Origin: Cololabis saira
Lineage: Eukaryota > Chordata > Actinopteri > Beloniformes > Belonidae
Direction of reading: 5' to 3'
Assembly (NCBI RefSeq): GCF_033807715.1
Contig: NC_084597.1
Coordinates: 10,579,343 to 10,643,342, forward strand
Length of the DNA stretch: 64,000 nucleotides
A model generated the notes under the pieces. It saw only the letters and a list, made by a program, of their open reading frames with translations. It did no database searches and was not told where the DNA came from. A program made the position numbers and the translations under genes. Position 1 is the stretch's first letter; each line of letters opens with the position of its first letter. Shown in pieces: positions 14,251-28,634 of the stretch.

Positions 14251-14480
14251 TGTTAGGCTCGGGGGAAGGAGGGCGGACCCAAATGCAGGACAACACGAAC
14301 AAGGTTCAGGTATAACAAAGTTTATTAACAAAAAGCGCTCCACAGGAGGGAAGGAAGACAAACACTAAATCACAGACCGTAAAAACGTGGCTTGAAAGTC
14401 CAGCAAAAGGCGCAGACCGGGGGGAAACTCATGGCTCGAAAATCCAACAAAAGGCGCAGACCGGAGGGAAACTCACGGCT
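14251..14480 (-). repeat. Probable Gypsy LTR remnant
   Basis: Adjoins the gag leader. The minus strand contains an AATAAA signal (near 14320) and would end ...GCCTAACA at 14251. A 45-bp block with AAAAGGCGCAGACCGG is present twice (about 14405 and 14449). The outer edge fades into AT-rich sequence near 14485 and could not be fixed because no partner LTR was found. Confidence 0.5.
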
Positions 14481-14774
14481 GGAAAATATATCTTATATAT
14501 CATATATATCATATATCTTACTGGATGATGAAAACTAGACAGTAATGTGTTATTCCCTCTACGATTTTACAATTTAACGCCACTTGATCGGAAATTGGGG
14601 CTGATTTATTTATTATTTTTCTACACTAAATTACGTTATTCATTTGTTGTTGTTGTTGTCTATCAATAAGTTTCACCGGTAACATTCACATTTTATGTCA
14701 GGCGGGGAAGAGGTGTAACCTTCAACCTGGAGTAGCAATTGTGACTAATGAGCTGATGTCAACGTTACCAACCT

Positions 14775-15220
14775 ATGGCGCTTTTCCACTAGCACCTACT
14801 CAGCCCGGCTCGGCCCGGCTCCACCCGTTTTGTTCCCGTTTGTTTTTCCACAGCCAGGTGAGAAGTGGGGGGGTTGAGGTGAAGCTGCTGTGACATACTC
14901 GATTGCGCAACCCCTTTGTTTGTGTCGGCGCAGAGCCGCGGGCTGAGAGTAATCGCCGCGAGCCGCCAGTCGTTCTCGCGCTGACTCCCGCTTCCTGATT
15001 CAAACGTCTCACGGCCCCGCCCCCCGACCAATCGGTGGCGTGGAGGGTGGTGACGTCAGATATTGTGCCGGCTCAGCCCGGTTAGAACCTCGGCAGAATG
15101 GTTACAGAAAAAGTATCTGCTTGGCGCGGCTCTACCCGTCTTGGCCCGTAGTGGAAAAGCGCAAGACGGGGGCGTGGCGGGTAGAAGCGAGCTGAGCAGG
15201 TACTAGTGGAAAAGGGCCAT
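14775..15220. mobile_element. MITE with GGCGCTTTTCCACTAG terminal repeats
   Basis: The left end ATGGCGCTTTTCCACTAGCA is mirrored by the right end TACTAGTGGAAAAGGGCCAT. The interior is GC-rich and lacks an intact reading frame. Flanking CTA / TTA triplets hint at a 3-bp target duplication but are not identical, so the superfamily is left open. Confidence 0.7.
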
Positions 15221-15718
15221 TAGTGACTTTAGGTGCGTTTCCAATGGGGGGTTCCTAGTAGATATTTCGGGGCCGGATCATTTAATACGAGGTACGCCCC
15301 CTGCAAAAGTGGCCTTCAGTAACCTTTATGGGGCACAAAATGTTTTGCATACCACAGTATCGTAATTGCAAGTAGGTATCGGACCGGTACTTGAACTCAA
15401 ATGACTCAAAGCAAAAAATGTGAATGGGACATCTCCAGCATTCGTGGATAATTTAGTCTTAGACTATAATAGTTGTACATGCACTTAGACGTACACCATA
15501 ATATATTGCGCAGGCAGGTGAAAGGAAAGCAGCAGAAATAACGAGACAGAAAAGGTACAACTAGAAGACACAAAAGGAAGCGCAATTGAAACACAGCAAA
15601 CAAACTGACAGGAAAATGAATAGAAAGGACTAAATACACACAGAGACATTAAGACAGAGCAGACCATCAGGCGAAGCAAGGCACCGTAGGCAGTCCAAAG
15701 GCAGAAGACAACCTTTAA

Positions 15719-16047
15719 ACGAGCATGAGGCTCTTTTTAAGAAACGAGACTCATTAGCGCCACCCTTCACCACGACGGCCGTCGGGGGTACTGCCGCCAA
15801 CAGTGAAGCCGGCACGGGAGAACGGGGAGAACGCTCATGCAGCGTCATTTGACGTCACATCCGCAGGACAACGCGGGAAACTCGGCCCCAGCACTGCAGC
15901 ACATTTTGCAGCACACAGCCTGTTCAAGGCAACGGAGAGATACGCTAGAGGGCTCATTCGTTTTGGTTTGGAAGCTTCATCTGACCTTATTACTAGAAAA
16001 CTTAAAACGTTTACGAATTTTTTTCATAAATCCTGCCTCAAGCTCCT
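15719..16047. mobile_element. TTAA-flanked MITE, copy A
   Basis: It is bounded by TTAA at 15715-15718 and 16048-16051, with inner ends ACGAGCATGAGGC and GCCTCAAGCTCCT. It is an inverted copy of 20228-20568 and shares GTTCTCCCCGTTCTCCCGTG (read on one strand), TGACGTCACAT and CGGCCGTCG blocks. No coding capacity. TTAA flanks point to piggyBac- or Kolobok-type transposition. Confidence 0.75.
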
Positions 16048-16051
16048 TTAA

Positions 16052-17056
<1,005 letters not shown>

Positions 17057-17550
17057 TAAATAATCGAAGCATCAGGCATCTTCAGACCAATACAGAGAGA
17101 GATAGAGGAAAAAAAAAAAAAACTGTCCAAGTTAATGCAACGTCCTGGTTAAGGGCTGTGGATAACGCAGCGCTGACTAGCTTGATCAGAGCCAAGGTGC
17201 AGTTGAGACGAGACAGAGGTGGAAGTGTGAGACCTCTTCAACAAAATGCAGTAACAGGGATCTCTGGTGGTCCTGGCGGTGAACTGCTGTGGAAGGGAAG
17301 TTAATTGAAATCAACCGTACCCCACAAACATTTTCTCTCAAAGTCATGTATGTTTTTGTTTTGTAAATCCCAAACTCTTATTTTTATCAAATGGTTCCTC
17401 GTCAAGTCTTTGAGAAGGACTGCAAACAAATTAAAAGTAGTGCTTACTTTGAAAAAACACATCAATAAAAACTGGATGAAGCCAGTGAGGTCTCCGGCAG
17501 AGAGGATGACAGGCTGCTACATATTCCAGGTGTGTTTCTCTTAACCTTGA

Positions 17551-17796
<246 letters not shown>

Positions 17797-18090
17797 TAGA
17801 CAATTCAGGGCCGGTTCTACAAAATGATGACTAGGGGTGCATTTCAGATCAGAGGGGGTGCACATGCCTGGCACGTTATTCAACACTAAATTATGCATTT
17901 CCCCATAATTTCAAGCGGAATAATAATAGCAAAACAACAATATTTGAAGTGTATTTCAAGTGCATTTTTGCAGCAATATTGGTGCAGAACAAAGAAAATG
18001 CTACATTTAGTCTGGACTACCTCACCCATCAGACAATCTAGCAACAGAAAATAAAACATAGCAACAAAAATAAATATAACCATAAATATA

Positions 18091-18455
18091 CAAGACCGTC
18101 TCAGAAAATTTGAATATTGTGATAAAGTCCTTTATTTTCTGTAATGCAAAAATGTCATACATTCTGGATTCATTACAAATCAACTGAAATATTGCAAGCC
18201 TTTTATTATTTTCATATTGTTGATCACAGTTTACAGCTTAAGAAAAATCAAATATCCTATCTCAAAAAATTTGAATATTCTGGGAATCTTAATCTTAAAC
18301 TGTAAGCCATAATCAGCAATATTAAAATAATAAAAGGCTTGCAATATTTCAGTTGATTTGTAATGAATCCAGAATGTATAACTTTGTTTTTTTAATTGCA
18401 TTACAGAAAAATAAAGGACTTTATCACAATATTCTAATTTTCTGAGACAGTCCTG
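18091..18455. mobile_element. Palindromic MITE flanked by TA (mariner/Tc1-like)
   Basis: The left half (CAAGACCGTCTCAGAAAATT...) is nearly the reverse complement of the right half (...AATTTTCTGAGACAGTCCTG), and TA dinucleotides stand at 18089-18090 and 18456-18457. The halves match over well over 100 bp each, so it would fold into a single long hairpin. It is inserted in the surrounding hAT element. Confidence 0.82.
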
Positions 18456-18589
18456 TAAACTTGCTTGCGTCGTTGTGCTTGAACCACTTCCCAATATAAT
18501 ATCCCAATATAGTCCCATTGTTACTTTGTTAACGGAGCAGCAGAGAGCAGCATCTTGCTGGTGCAGGAAACTGCTGGAAGCAGACACTG

Positions 18590-18726
18590 CCTGATTTATG
18601 GTTCCGCGTGGCACCAAAGCAGAGCTTACGGCGTAGGATACGCTGTGACGCGAACGTATGGTGCGCGTCGCCGCGTAACCTACGCCGTAGGCTACGCCGT
18701 CGATTTAACGCGGAACCATAAATCAG
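18590..18726. mobile_element. Short GC-rich MITE (CTGATTTATGGTTCCGCG ends)
   Basis: Terminal inverted repeats of about 19 bp, CCTGATTTATGGTTCCGCG and its complement, bound a 137-bp element with inner CTACGCCGTAGG palindromes. Similar sequence (TTATGGTTCTGCGTTAAATC) recurs near 46779, inside another composite. Superfamily not determined. Confidence 0.75.
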
Positions 18727-18844
18727 GCTGATGCGCGCGCATTTGTCAGTTTTCTTTTCGTCTTTTTAACTGAGCATGTAAACACATAAACTGAGGGTGC
18801 AATGCATGCTTATGCACCCTCATAGACCCGGGCCTGAGACAATT

Positions 18845-20223
18845 ATACAATACTGTTTTTTATTGTAGCAGTACAAGTCTTGTATCTTTTAGCCACAAAA
18901 ACCCCAACATAATACCGTGTAAGAGGTAAACGTTATCTTATCACACAGCTGAGCAATGAGATTCACTTAAAACCTTAAAGGTAGGGTAAGCAATTTCTGT
19001 TTGACATCATGCCTGTTGATATTTGAACAAAACATCAAGAAAACATGGCGAAAATGCCCATCCGCCGACTTCCCTCCAATAGAAATGCACCACATTAAGT
19101 CTGGTCTATGCTTCTCCATCAACTGGAGTGTTTACCTTCCGGTAAGAGAAGTCGTGCGAGGAGGTGGTCTGTATGCCATTTGAACGAGTCTAACAGTAGG
19201 AAATGTGAATTGCTGGAAATGATGCAGTATAGTGCACAAATCACAACATGATGCATCGCGGACCCATGGTTAGAAAATGATGGAGGTGCATGTCGGAATG
19301 ACGCAGAGGTCTCTGTGAAGAGGGGTTCGTATGGACGGAGATATATATTACTGATTAGCTTCATTTTTTTAATCACATAAATTAAAGCCATAAAGTCAAA
19401 TTTTATCATAACTCTGCAAACCAAATTATATTTCATTAATGATATTGATTATTAGAGATACTAATATGAGAAATGTTGATGTTACGCTCCACAGTTACTG
19501 ATACTAATTTAAAGAGACTACTAAAATTGGGTTTTAAGCCGTCCGACTGATTATTAAAAACTAGGATAGCAGTGAACCATTATCCTCAATGCGAAATGGG
19601 GCCAGAAATAAAAATCTTGAATGGTTTGGTCTGTGTGTCAGTCTTCATGTTTTGCTTCATTCTTATTTACATTCAGTTCGAAGCTGGTTTGTGTAGAAAA
19701 TCTTTCCTTAAAGGTCATTAAAATGAAAGATTTATTTGCAATCTGACAGCTGAATTAACTTAAAACCTTCTGCTGAATTTTTACCAGTACATCTCTTTTT
19801 TTTTTTTTTTTTTTTTAAATCCTTTTAATGCACTTTTCGGTTACGGTGTCCCTACATAAAGGCTCTTGACTGGGAAGATTCCCATGAATCACTGTTGCAT
19901 TCAGGCTGAGTGCTGCTGAAGTAACAGATTTAAAGGAAATGCATCCAGAGAGACGGAGTGGGAAGGTGTGAGAGTGGGCTGAAGTGTCTCTTTTTTAATG
20001 TTTTTTTATTATTTCAGGCAGAAACCCAGTCAGACATACGGTAAGAGAGATGGACAATGTGCAGAATTTTAAACTGTAGATGGAAGTCAAGGAAAGGTGA
20101 AAGGAGAGCCACAGAGCAGTTATTTTATAGGTTTGCCTTCATTTTGTCAGGGTGTTACGATCACAAGTTGGAACACTCGGCTCAACTCTGTAACCAGAAC
20201 ATAAAAGGACACCACACTCGAGT
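18845..20223. other. mapk10 intron sequence, no gene seen
   Basis: AT-rich intron with a poly-T run at about 19798-19816. No exon or clear transposon ends were recognised. Confidence 0.55.
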
Positions 20224-20227
20224 TTAA

Positions 20228-20568
20228 AGGAGCATGAGGCAGGATTGAGGCAGGAGTTATGAAAATAATGCGTGTACGTTTTAAGTTTTCTAGTAATAAT
20301 GTCAGATGAAGCGTTCCAAACCAAAAAGAATGAGCCCTCTAGTGTATCTCTCCGTTGCCTCGAACAGGCTGTGTGCTGCAAAATGTGCTGCAATTACGGG
20401 CCGTAATTTCCCGCGCTGGGCTGCGGATGTGACGTCACATGACGCTGCATGCACGTTCTCCCCGTTCTCCCGTGCCGGCTTCGCTGTTGGCTGCAGTACC
20501 CCCAACGGCCGTCGTGGTGAAGGGTGGCGCTATAGAGTCTCATTTCTTAAAAGGAGCCTCAAGCTCCT
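20228..20568. mobile_element. TTAA-flanked MITE, copy B
   Basis: Bounded by TTAA at 20224-20227 and 20569-20572, with ends AGGAGCATGAGGC and GCCTCAAGCTCCT. It is the inverted relative of 15719-16047. The interior carries TGACGTCACATGACG, a CRE-like palindrome shared with copy A. Confidence 0.8.
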
Positions 20569-20572
20569 TTAA

Positions 20573-21789
20573 ATCTCTTCAATGAGTTGATTGAATAAAG
20601 TTAATTTAGTTTACAATTTAATTAGCTAATTCTTTTTGTCAGACAGTCTATGTAAAATTTTGAGATGATTGTACATAATGCATGTGATGGATTTTTCAAG
20701 GTTTTTTGTCTTCAGTCAGTTGCTCTCTGGATCTACTTTTGGGACTACTTTTACTACTTTTGGGTTTATTTTTGTTTCTGCCGTGTGTCGGAGCAGAGTA
20801 GTGTTTGGTTTAAGAGTTCTGGACTCGGTTTTAAGGTCAATCCAATTTTCAGCTGTTTTAGGTGCTGAGAAATGTCCAGTGCAGATAGAGGGCAGATACA
20901 AACAGAACCTGTCTGAAAGAAAAGGAAAAAAGAACCAGCAGAGATGGGATGAAAATTAAAAAAAAATGAAAACTCAAAAATACAACATTGTCATGCACGT
21001 TTAGGCCACCTGAGTCTTAAAAAACTCATCATTCAGTGGTGGTTCAGGCTTTTCAAGGTGATCGTATGTCACCAATGCTCATTGGGATAAAAATACTCAA
21101 CTCCCTCATCTAACTCTATCAGTTTTAAATCCTCTTGTATTCACTACATGTCAGGACTGTAAAATTAAAACTCAAAAACCTTGCTTTTTCATTTGCTATT
21201 ACACTTAAATTTTCATTAATGATTGTAGGATTTTATCCACTAAAGAAAGAAATGAATAACATTAATGCTATATCCATATTTTATTATGCAAGTATCTTAT
21301 ATATATTTTGACCAGGAATATTGGCTTCTTACTGGCATCCTTTCCTTCCCAATTTTCAGTCTCCATTTATTATTTAATTCACCATCAGTAGCGCAACAGC
21401 ATCAACTGGCATTAGAGAAATAATCTTAATATTGCTGGTAAAATGTTCCCCCACACAAGCTGGACGTTCTTAATGTTAGAAACGATGATGGCGAGTGCCA
21501 GGATTTATTATTTTCTACACGTGTTGAAGGAATTACAGCATGATCCTGAACAGCCGGCTTGCTGTTATGCGACTTCAGACTGGACTATTTCAACCTGCGG
21601 CTCATAACAGGTATTTGTGTATGAAGCCCATGCTGGGAGTAGTTTTCACTGCAGATATACACAAAAATGCTCTTTGTAAAAAGAAATACCAATGCCCCCC
21701 CTCTTCCTCAGTGGGACACCAGCAGAGGTAATACCAGAGTATAACAAACTAACCGTATTGAACAAGCGAATTAAACTGTTGATGTCCCT
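20573..21789. other. mapk10 intron sequence, no gene seen
   Basis: No exon was recognised. A 96-codon open frame at 20669-20959 has no known domain and no splice context. Confidence 0.5.
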
Positions 21790-22182
21790 TAGGGTTGTGC
21801 GATTAATCGATTTTAAATCTAAATCGGATTTATTAATCAAGACGATGTTAAAAAAAGGAAAATCGGAAAATCAATTTTCCTTTTTTGCAGCTGGCTGCAT
21901 TACAGACAGAGCTCGTCCAGTCATCTTTGTTTGGTCAAGAAAATTGTAAATGTTGTCACTTTACTAAACTCAAGGAGGATTTACAGTATCTTTCAATTGC
22001 AATTCATTCCCAATAGGGAAATTTGTTTGCTATTTTTCTTTAAAAATAAAGATAAAATATTTGAAACAATTTATTCCGTTGTCTTTTGTAGTTTTACCAA
22101 AAAAATCGAAATCGAAATCGAAAATCGGGTTTTCAGAGAAAAAAATCTGGATTTTGTTTTTGTCCAAAATCGCCCAACCCTA
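21790..22182. mobile_element. MITE with TAGGGTTG ends
   Basis: The left end TAGGGTTGTGCGATTAATCG is mirrored by CAAAATCGCCCAACCCTA, with a direct duplication GTCCCT at 21784-21789 and 22183-22188 (extending by TA if the boundary is shifted). The AATCGAAATCGAAATCGA block is a short internal repeat. It resembles the three TAGGGCTGGGCGATAT elements in design and is probably hAT-derived. Confidence 0.75.
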
Positions 22183-22188
22183 GTCCCT

Positions 22189-23761
<1,573 letters not shown>

Positions 23762-24280
23762 CCGTATTTTCTGGAATATAAGCCGCACCGGTATATAAGC
23801 CGCATCAGCTCTATTTTTAAAAAAACAATAAAAAAAAGATATATGAGCCGCATCCGCTCTATTTAGAAAAAAAGATATGCAAGCCGCAGATATTTATGTT
23901 GTTAGATTAGATATTTACTACATGTACAGAAGGATTTTGAGCTGTAAATGATGTACATGTTTGTACCTAAATAGATCCTTTCCTAACAGTGTCTTTTAAC
24001 ACAGCAGCAACTTTGCTGATTAAAACGGGACAGAACCAAGAGAAAATAACCGGTATTTATTTATCTATTTATCTGTTTGAAATCTGCTTCTACTTCTATC
24101 TGCTAAAGAAGAAGTAGTGTATTCTTCTTTGCATTTATTTTGTCTTAGTTTTTATTCTAATTCCGGTTAGCACTCCCCCTAGCGGTGGAAGAAAAATCCA
24201 CAGAATAGCCGCACCTTTGTATAAGCCGCATGGTTCAAAACCTATGAAAAAAGTAGCGGCTTATAGTCCAGAAAATACGG
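23762..24280. mobile_element. MITE with CCGTATTTTCTGGA ends
   Basis: The left end CCGTATTTTCTGGAATATAA is mirrored by TTATAGTCCAGAAAATACGG. Copies of an ATAAGCCGCA motif recur near both ends. The family is common in fish. No convincing target duplication was seen. A related pair of ends lies at 46510 and 48204. Confidence 0.78.
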
Positions 24281-25678
24281 TAAATGTTTCTACTCATATG
24301 CACTGGATTGATTGATGTTTCGGAAGTTTTAGCAACCATATAAAAGTTGTCCATTTACTGATCTGGAATGATCGGGTTTGCATTAACACAACGTCAAGGA
24401 AGAAAGACATCAGTTATGGCCTTAGAAAAGCAACTGATATTGCCATAAGTTGGGAAAGAGCACCAAAGCTGTTTACAAGGGATTTTGTATCCATTGTTGT
24501 ACAGTTAGAAAGATCGTTGCAAATATTTTCAGCCAAGGTTACAGGGCTCCTTTAAAATGTTAAATAATTACACATCATAACAGTACAATTAGAAAAAAAA
24601 ACCAAGGAAGGGTGACAATTTGGACTTTTTGCTTCTTATTTTTGTGCCATAGGACTTGGGCACCTTGCAGTCAGTATATAATATATCCATCCATCCACCC
24701 ATCCATCCATCCATCCATCCATCCATTTTCTATACCCGTTTAATCCTTTGCAGGGTCACGGGATATGGCTCCGGCAGACTCCCGTGCCCCTACAAAGAAT
24801 ATATATGTTATATTCATATGACAATGATCTGAAACACAACAGGAAATCTAGAGCAGAACGTCTGGCAGAGAAAAAATATTGAGAGGATTTTACACCCGAG
24901 TCACAGTTCAGCTCAGTTCAAACGTTTTAACTGCTGCTAACGGTGGTTCTACAAGCCACTGAATTATGGAATGTACTTAGTTCTTCAGATACCGCTTCTG
25001 CAAAAAAACCTGGACTTTAACAGGCAAGACTGCATAAGATGTGTGTTTTTTTTTTTTAATAATTATGTCGTGGCACCCAACCTTAGAACTGAAAGAGGGT
25101 GTACTTTCTTTTTCACATGGACATTAATTACTTTATTGTGTGAAATATCCTCCAGCATTTGTAGGTTTTACTACTCATGAGTAGATTTCATGATAACAAA
25201 CTTGTCAAATTGGTTGTCGATGGTTTTTATGATGCTGTTGCAGTCAGAGTTGATTTGGCATGTATAACATGGCTGTGAATGGCATTTCAACGCATTTTCT
25301 GCTGTTTTCTTTTTCTATAATATCATCTCATGCTGATGAAGGCCAGAGATCTCATCCAAACATCCATGGTAAATAACAACCGCCATGCATCAAAGAAAAC
25401 TGATCAATGGGACTTTATAGACTCAAGAATGTGAAGAGGATGAAAGAGGATATTTGGACACATTTGGTTCAGCAATCCTTGAAGGCTCCCTGCAGGCATA
25501 TTGAAAAGACATATCATTATCAAAAGGAATAATGAAAAAGAAAAAGGGAGGGGGTCGCATGTCATTCAAATGATAGGAGACTACACAATAGAAGTACTTA
25601 CTGTAGGACATGAATTCAGGTATCAGTAAATCTATACGTCTGCATGCAAACCATCTTAAAGAAGCAAATACCTCCCAT
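24281..25678. other. mapk10 intron with a short (ATCC)n-linked repeat
   Basis: At about 24683-24790 an (ATCC)n run leads into CATTTTCTATACCCG and GCAGGGTCACGGG, a small repeat found throughout fish genomes. No coding exon is recognised in the rest. Confidence 0.6.
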
Positions 25679-26324
25679 TAGGGCTGGGCGATATATCGAG
25701 ATTTTAATATATATCGATATATTTTCAATTGCGATATGGTACGAGATAATATCGTTTATATTGATTATTAAAAAAAAATATATATATATATATATATTTT
25801 TTTTTTTATGATTTTGATATAGCTTATTTTGTGACAAATTGACTTGAATGTTTTATTTGAGATTTGCACAAATGTTTTGTTATTTGCACAACTGTCAACC
25901 TCAGTGGAAAAGTCTGCCTGTTACTGTCTACATTGTATTAATTGCACAGTATATTTTAATTAAATTGTTATGCAGGAAAGGGATATTTGTTTTATTTTAT
26001 TCAAGAAGCATTTTTATTCTATATATGCAGGCAGTTTATTTTTATTTCATTTGTTTTATACATTTTGATATTGTGCAGATCTCTGTTAATAAAAGGTACC
26101 TGTGTGACATTTGGCACGAGGCGTTGTATTAAAACTGACTGTTTTTTTAAGGGTTTGCCTCAGAAAAAAATTAAGCTAACAGAGAAGCTAACAGAGATGC
26201 TACGCTATAATGCTTTGGGGGAAACCCCAATTATGGCACAGAAAAAATATCGATATATATCGAGTATCGCCATTCAGCTAGAAAATATCGAGATATGACT
26301 TTTGGTCCATATCGCCCAGCCCTA
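25679..26324. mobile_element. hAT MITE, TAGGGCTGGGCGATAT family, copy 1
   Basis: Terminal repeats TAGGGCTGGGCGATAT and ATATCGCCCAGCCCTA, and an exact 8-bp duplication CCTCCCAT at 25671-25678 and 26325-26332. The subterminal region is rich in ATATCGAT motifs and a (TA)n run. The two other copies in the window are at 42111-43460 and 63184-63809. No transposase frame. Confidence 0.9.
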
Positions 26325-27141
26325 CCTCCCATGTAAGTAAAAAAAGCTGCTCAGGTCTGAAGCTTCGGTCCTGCTGTAGCTGCTAAATGCTGACCAGTGA
26401 CAGTCCCTCCAAGGTCGTGTCAGGGAGGTTTATGGGTGCAGCGACATAGAGGGGAGGATTATAGCGTTACAGTCTGGGCCAGGAGCACGATGAAAGAGTG
26501 ATAAGAAGGGTTGACTGGATGCCAGACAGCATATCTGGGTCCTGATCGATGAAATGGTAATCATGTGGGAAAGCGACAAAGGCACTTTAGCAGGACTATG
26601 CACCAGATTTATGTACATATTTATGTGTTTTTATCTTGCTGTCTGTCAGCTGTTTAATTTTAATTGTATAGATGTGATGTAATTTATGTTTTGGAGTTTT
26701 ATTGAAAGTCAAACCTTATTTCATGAGATTAAAAGTAAATAAGGTACTTGCTTTTTATTTTCATTCACCTTTTTTTATTTCCATCATATCCCATGTGTGC
26801 TGGTCTTTAAATCCAGTACGCTGGCTATGTCGTGGATCTGCCGCCTCCGCAGGTCCACCAACCAATATTCAGCTTCACTTCATTTCCTGCTTGCTGGGGG
26901 ACTTCTGTTAGCAATTTGAGTCTTTTTCTGCATCAATTTATTCTGGAATCAGCAGTTTTTCTCCTTTTTTTTAAGTAATAGAAAGTTTTTAATATTGTGG
27001 AAATACAATTTGAGATGTAATTAGAGGATAAAGTAATTGAATGCATCAACAAGTCTCCCGATAAATGCAGGAAAGCTCTGAGGCATGCCATTATGATTTA
27101 AAATATTCTTTATTCGTGGCTCAAGTTTTCTTATTTAACTG

Positions 27142-27187
<46 letters not shown>

Positions 27188-27608
27188 TGCGCGTGTGTGT
27201 GTGTGTGTGTGTGTGTGTGATGGGGAAAATTACATTTGCCGTACAAGAATCAATGTTTGTATGAATTCATAATTCATATTTTAGGATTAAAAAGTATTGC
27301 AAAAGAACAAAAAAAATAAAACATTGGCATTATTGCACCTACTTGAGAAACAGAGAATTAAAAAAAAATAAAAGTACTCGTTGATTTGGAAACGGCTTAA
27401 TGGCGCATTCGTCCTTGCCTTCAAATGTTGTTTGATCCCATCATTTTTCACAATTTGTCAACATCTCAATATTGCAAATTCGGTTGTATGTTGGACTAAC
27501 CTCGGACAATTTTAACCGAAAACATTTGAATGTGCTCTACCAAGGGACATTACTGTGTTTGCTGTTATCTTAACTCTCTTTAAAACTGAGTATGCTCCTC
27601 CACTTTAG
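26325..27608. other. mapk10 intron with a (GT)n microsatellite
   Basis: A (GT)n run with a few interruptions lies at about 27144-27218. It otherwise appears unique. It ends in TTTAG, the acceptor of the next exon. Confidence 0.6.
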
Positions 27609-27672
27609 CCTCCACCTCAGATCTACGACAAGCAGCTGGATGAACGAGAACACTCTATTGATGAATGGAAAG
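27609..27672 (+). CDS. mapk10: mapk10 exon: PPPQIYDKQLDEREHSIDEWK
   Basis: A 64-nt exon between CACTTTAG and GTAAGT, starting on a codon boundary. It encodes PPPQIYDKQLDEREHSIDEW and K. The acidic stretch DKQLDERE forms the common-docking groove that binds D-motifs in JNK substrates, scaffolds and MKKs. The sequence matches JNK3 apart from conservative changes. Confidence 0.96.
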
Positions 27673-27784
27673 GTAAGTAGTACCTTATTTTTGTGTGTGT
27701 GTGTGTGTGGGGGGGGACTTGGCATTTGACTGATGCTTAAATGAAAATTTTACTGACTTTTCTCATCTAACTGCATCTTGTCAG

Positions 27785-27862
27785 AACTGATCTACAAAGA
27801 GGTGATGAACTTTGAGGAGAGAACGAAGAATGGCGTTGTGAAGGGACAACCTTCACCTTCAG
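27785..27862 (+). CDS. mapk10: mapk10 exon: [22 protein letters not shown]
   Basis: A 78-nt exon between TTGTCAG and GTACTC, in phase 1 at both ends. It encodes [20 protein letters not shown] and GQPSPS, the C-terminal helix packing against the kinase core and the start of the variable tail. [10 protein letters not shown] is typical of JNK3. Confidence 0.96.
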
Positions 27863-28597
27863 GTACTCTCAGTGCATAAGCCTAATCGCTCTGTAAGTGA
27901 ATTTACTATAACCTTACTGGAGTTACCCCTTGTAACTAGAGAAACCCATTGTGCTGTCGACCATGCGTCTCTGTCACCTGCATCTTAAAGTTAAATGTTT
28001 AGTTCAGTGGTGCTATTTTGGTGTATTTTTGAAGGAAACTGTGAGAAATTAATCTGTAACAGCTAAAATTTGTATTTATCAAATGCAACAAGTAATATCT
28101 GACTCTGTATGTGCATATAATATGTCATAAATTAAGGTTTAGGTGTTGGGTTCCCAGGAAATATCGGTCTTGAGACGCTGCTGCGACATTTTTACTGTGA
28201 ATATAGTTTCCACTGCGAGTAAACGCAGTTGTCTTGATCAGCCAGGTAGTGGCAGTAAAGAGTTGTGTTGGTGTGTCAGCAGAGTGCACGGTAACAGTGC
28301 ATGGCTCAGTGTTTCGAGGCAAAAACAGTTTATACCTCAAAGAGGTAAACAAAAAAAAAAAAAAAAAAGGAAAATAAAAATGCGTCTCAAAAAAAATGAA
28401 TTCATTCTTTCATAAACTGCTTTTTGCACGGACCATCACATGGGCACCCTGCTACCTCCTGGTTGAAGCCATCTGCTTTGTTTAACTGAGCCAAAAACCA
28501 TCATTAGTATCTAAAAAAAGCATTTCAACAATTTTCTTTTAGATGCACCAAAAAAGCAGATTAGCAGATCAAATAAATTTAACCTATGATGTAACAG

Positions 28598-28634
<37 letters not shown>

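Larger units (their letters stand above)
12053..14480 (-). mobile_element. Decayed, internally deleted chromodomain Gypsy retrotransposon
   Basis: Read on the minus strand the order is a partial LTR (about 14251-14480, with an AATAAA signal), gag (from 14234), a 12-bp tandem repeat at the break, a short reverse-transcriptase piece with YLDD, integrase, and a C-terminal chromodomain. The 5' part of RT and most of RNase H are missing, and stops and frameshifts occur throughout. The chromodomain after the integrase places it with the chromovirus branch of Ty3/Gypsy (Metaviridae). It cannot encode functional proteins. No second LTR was seen at the 12-kb end. Confidence 0.85.
17806..18836. mobile_element. 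hAT-type element containing two further MITEs
   Basis: The ends are CAGGGCCGG and CCGGGCCTG, and the 8-bp duplication AGACAATT is found at 17798-17805 and 18837-18844. Subterminal GGGGTGCAT / ATGCACCCT blocks mirror each other. Inside lie a TA-flanked palindromic MITE (18091-18455) and a GC-rich MITE (18590-18726). It sits 60 bp after a mapk10 exon. Confidence 0.88.

Noticed and set aside
18231..18617. A 128-codon minus-strand frame
   Set aside because: It runs through the palindromic MITE and its hAT host and has no protein similarity that I can recognise.
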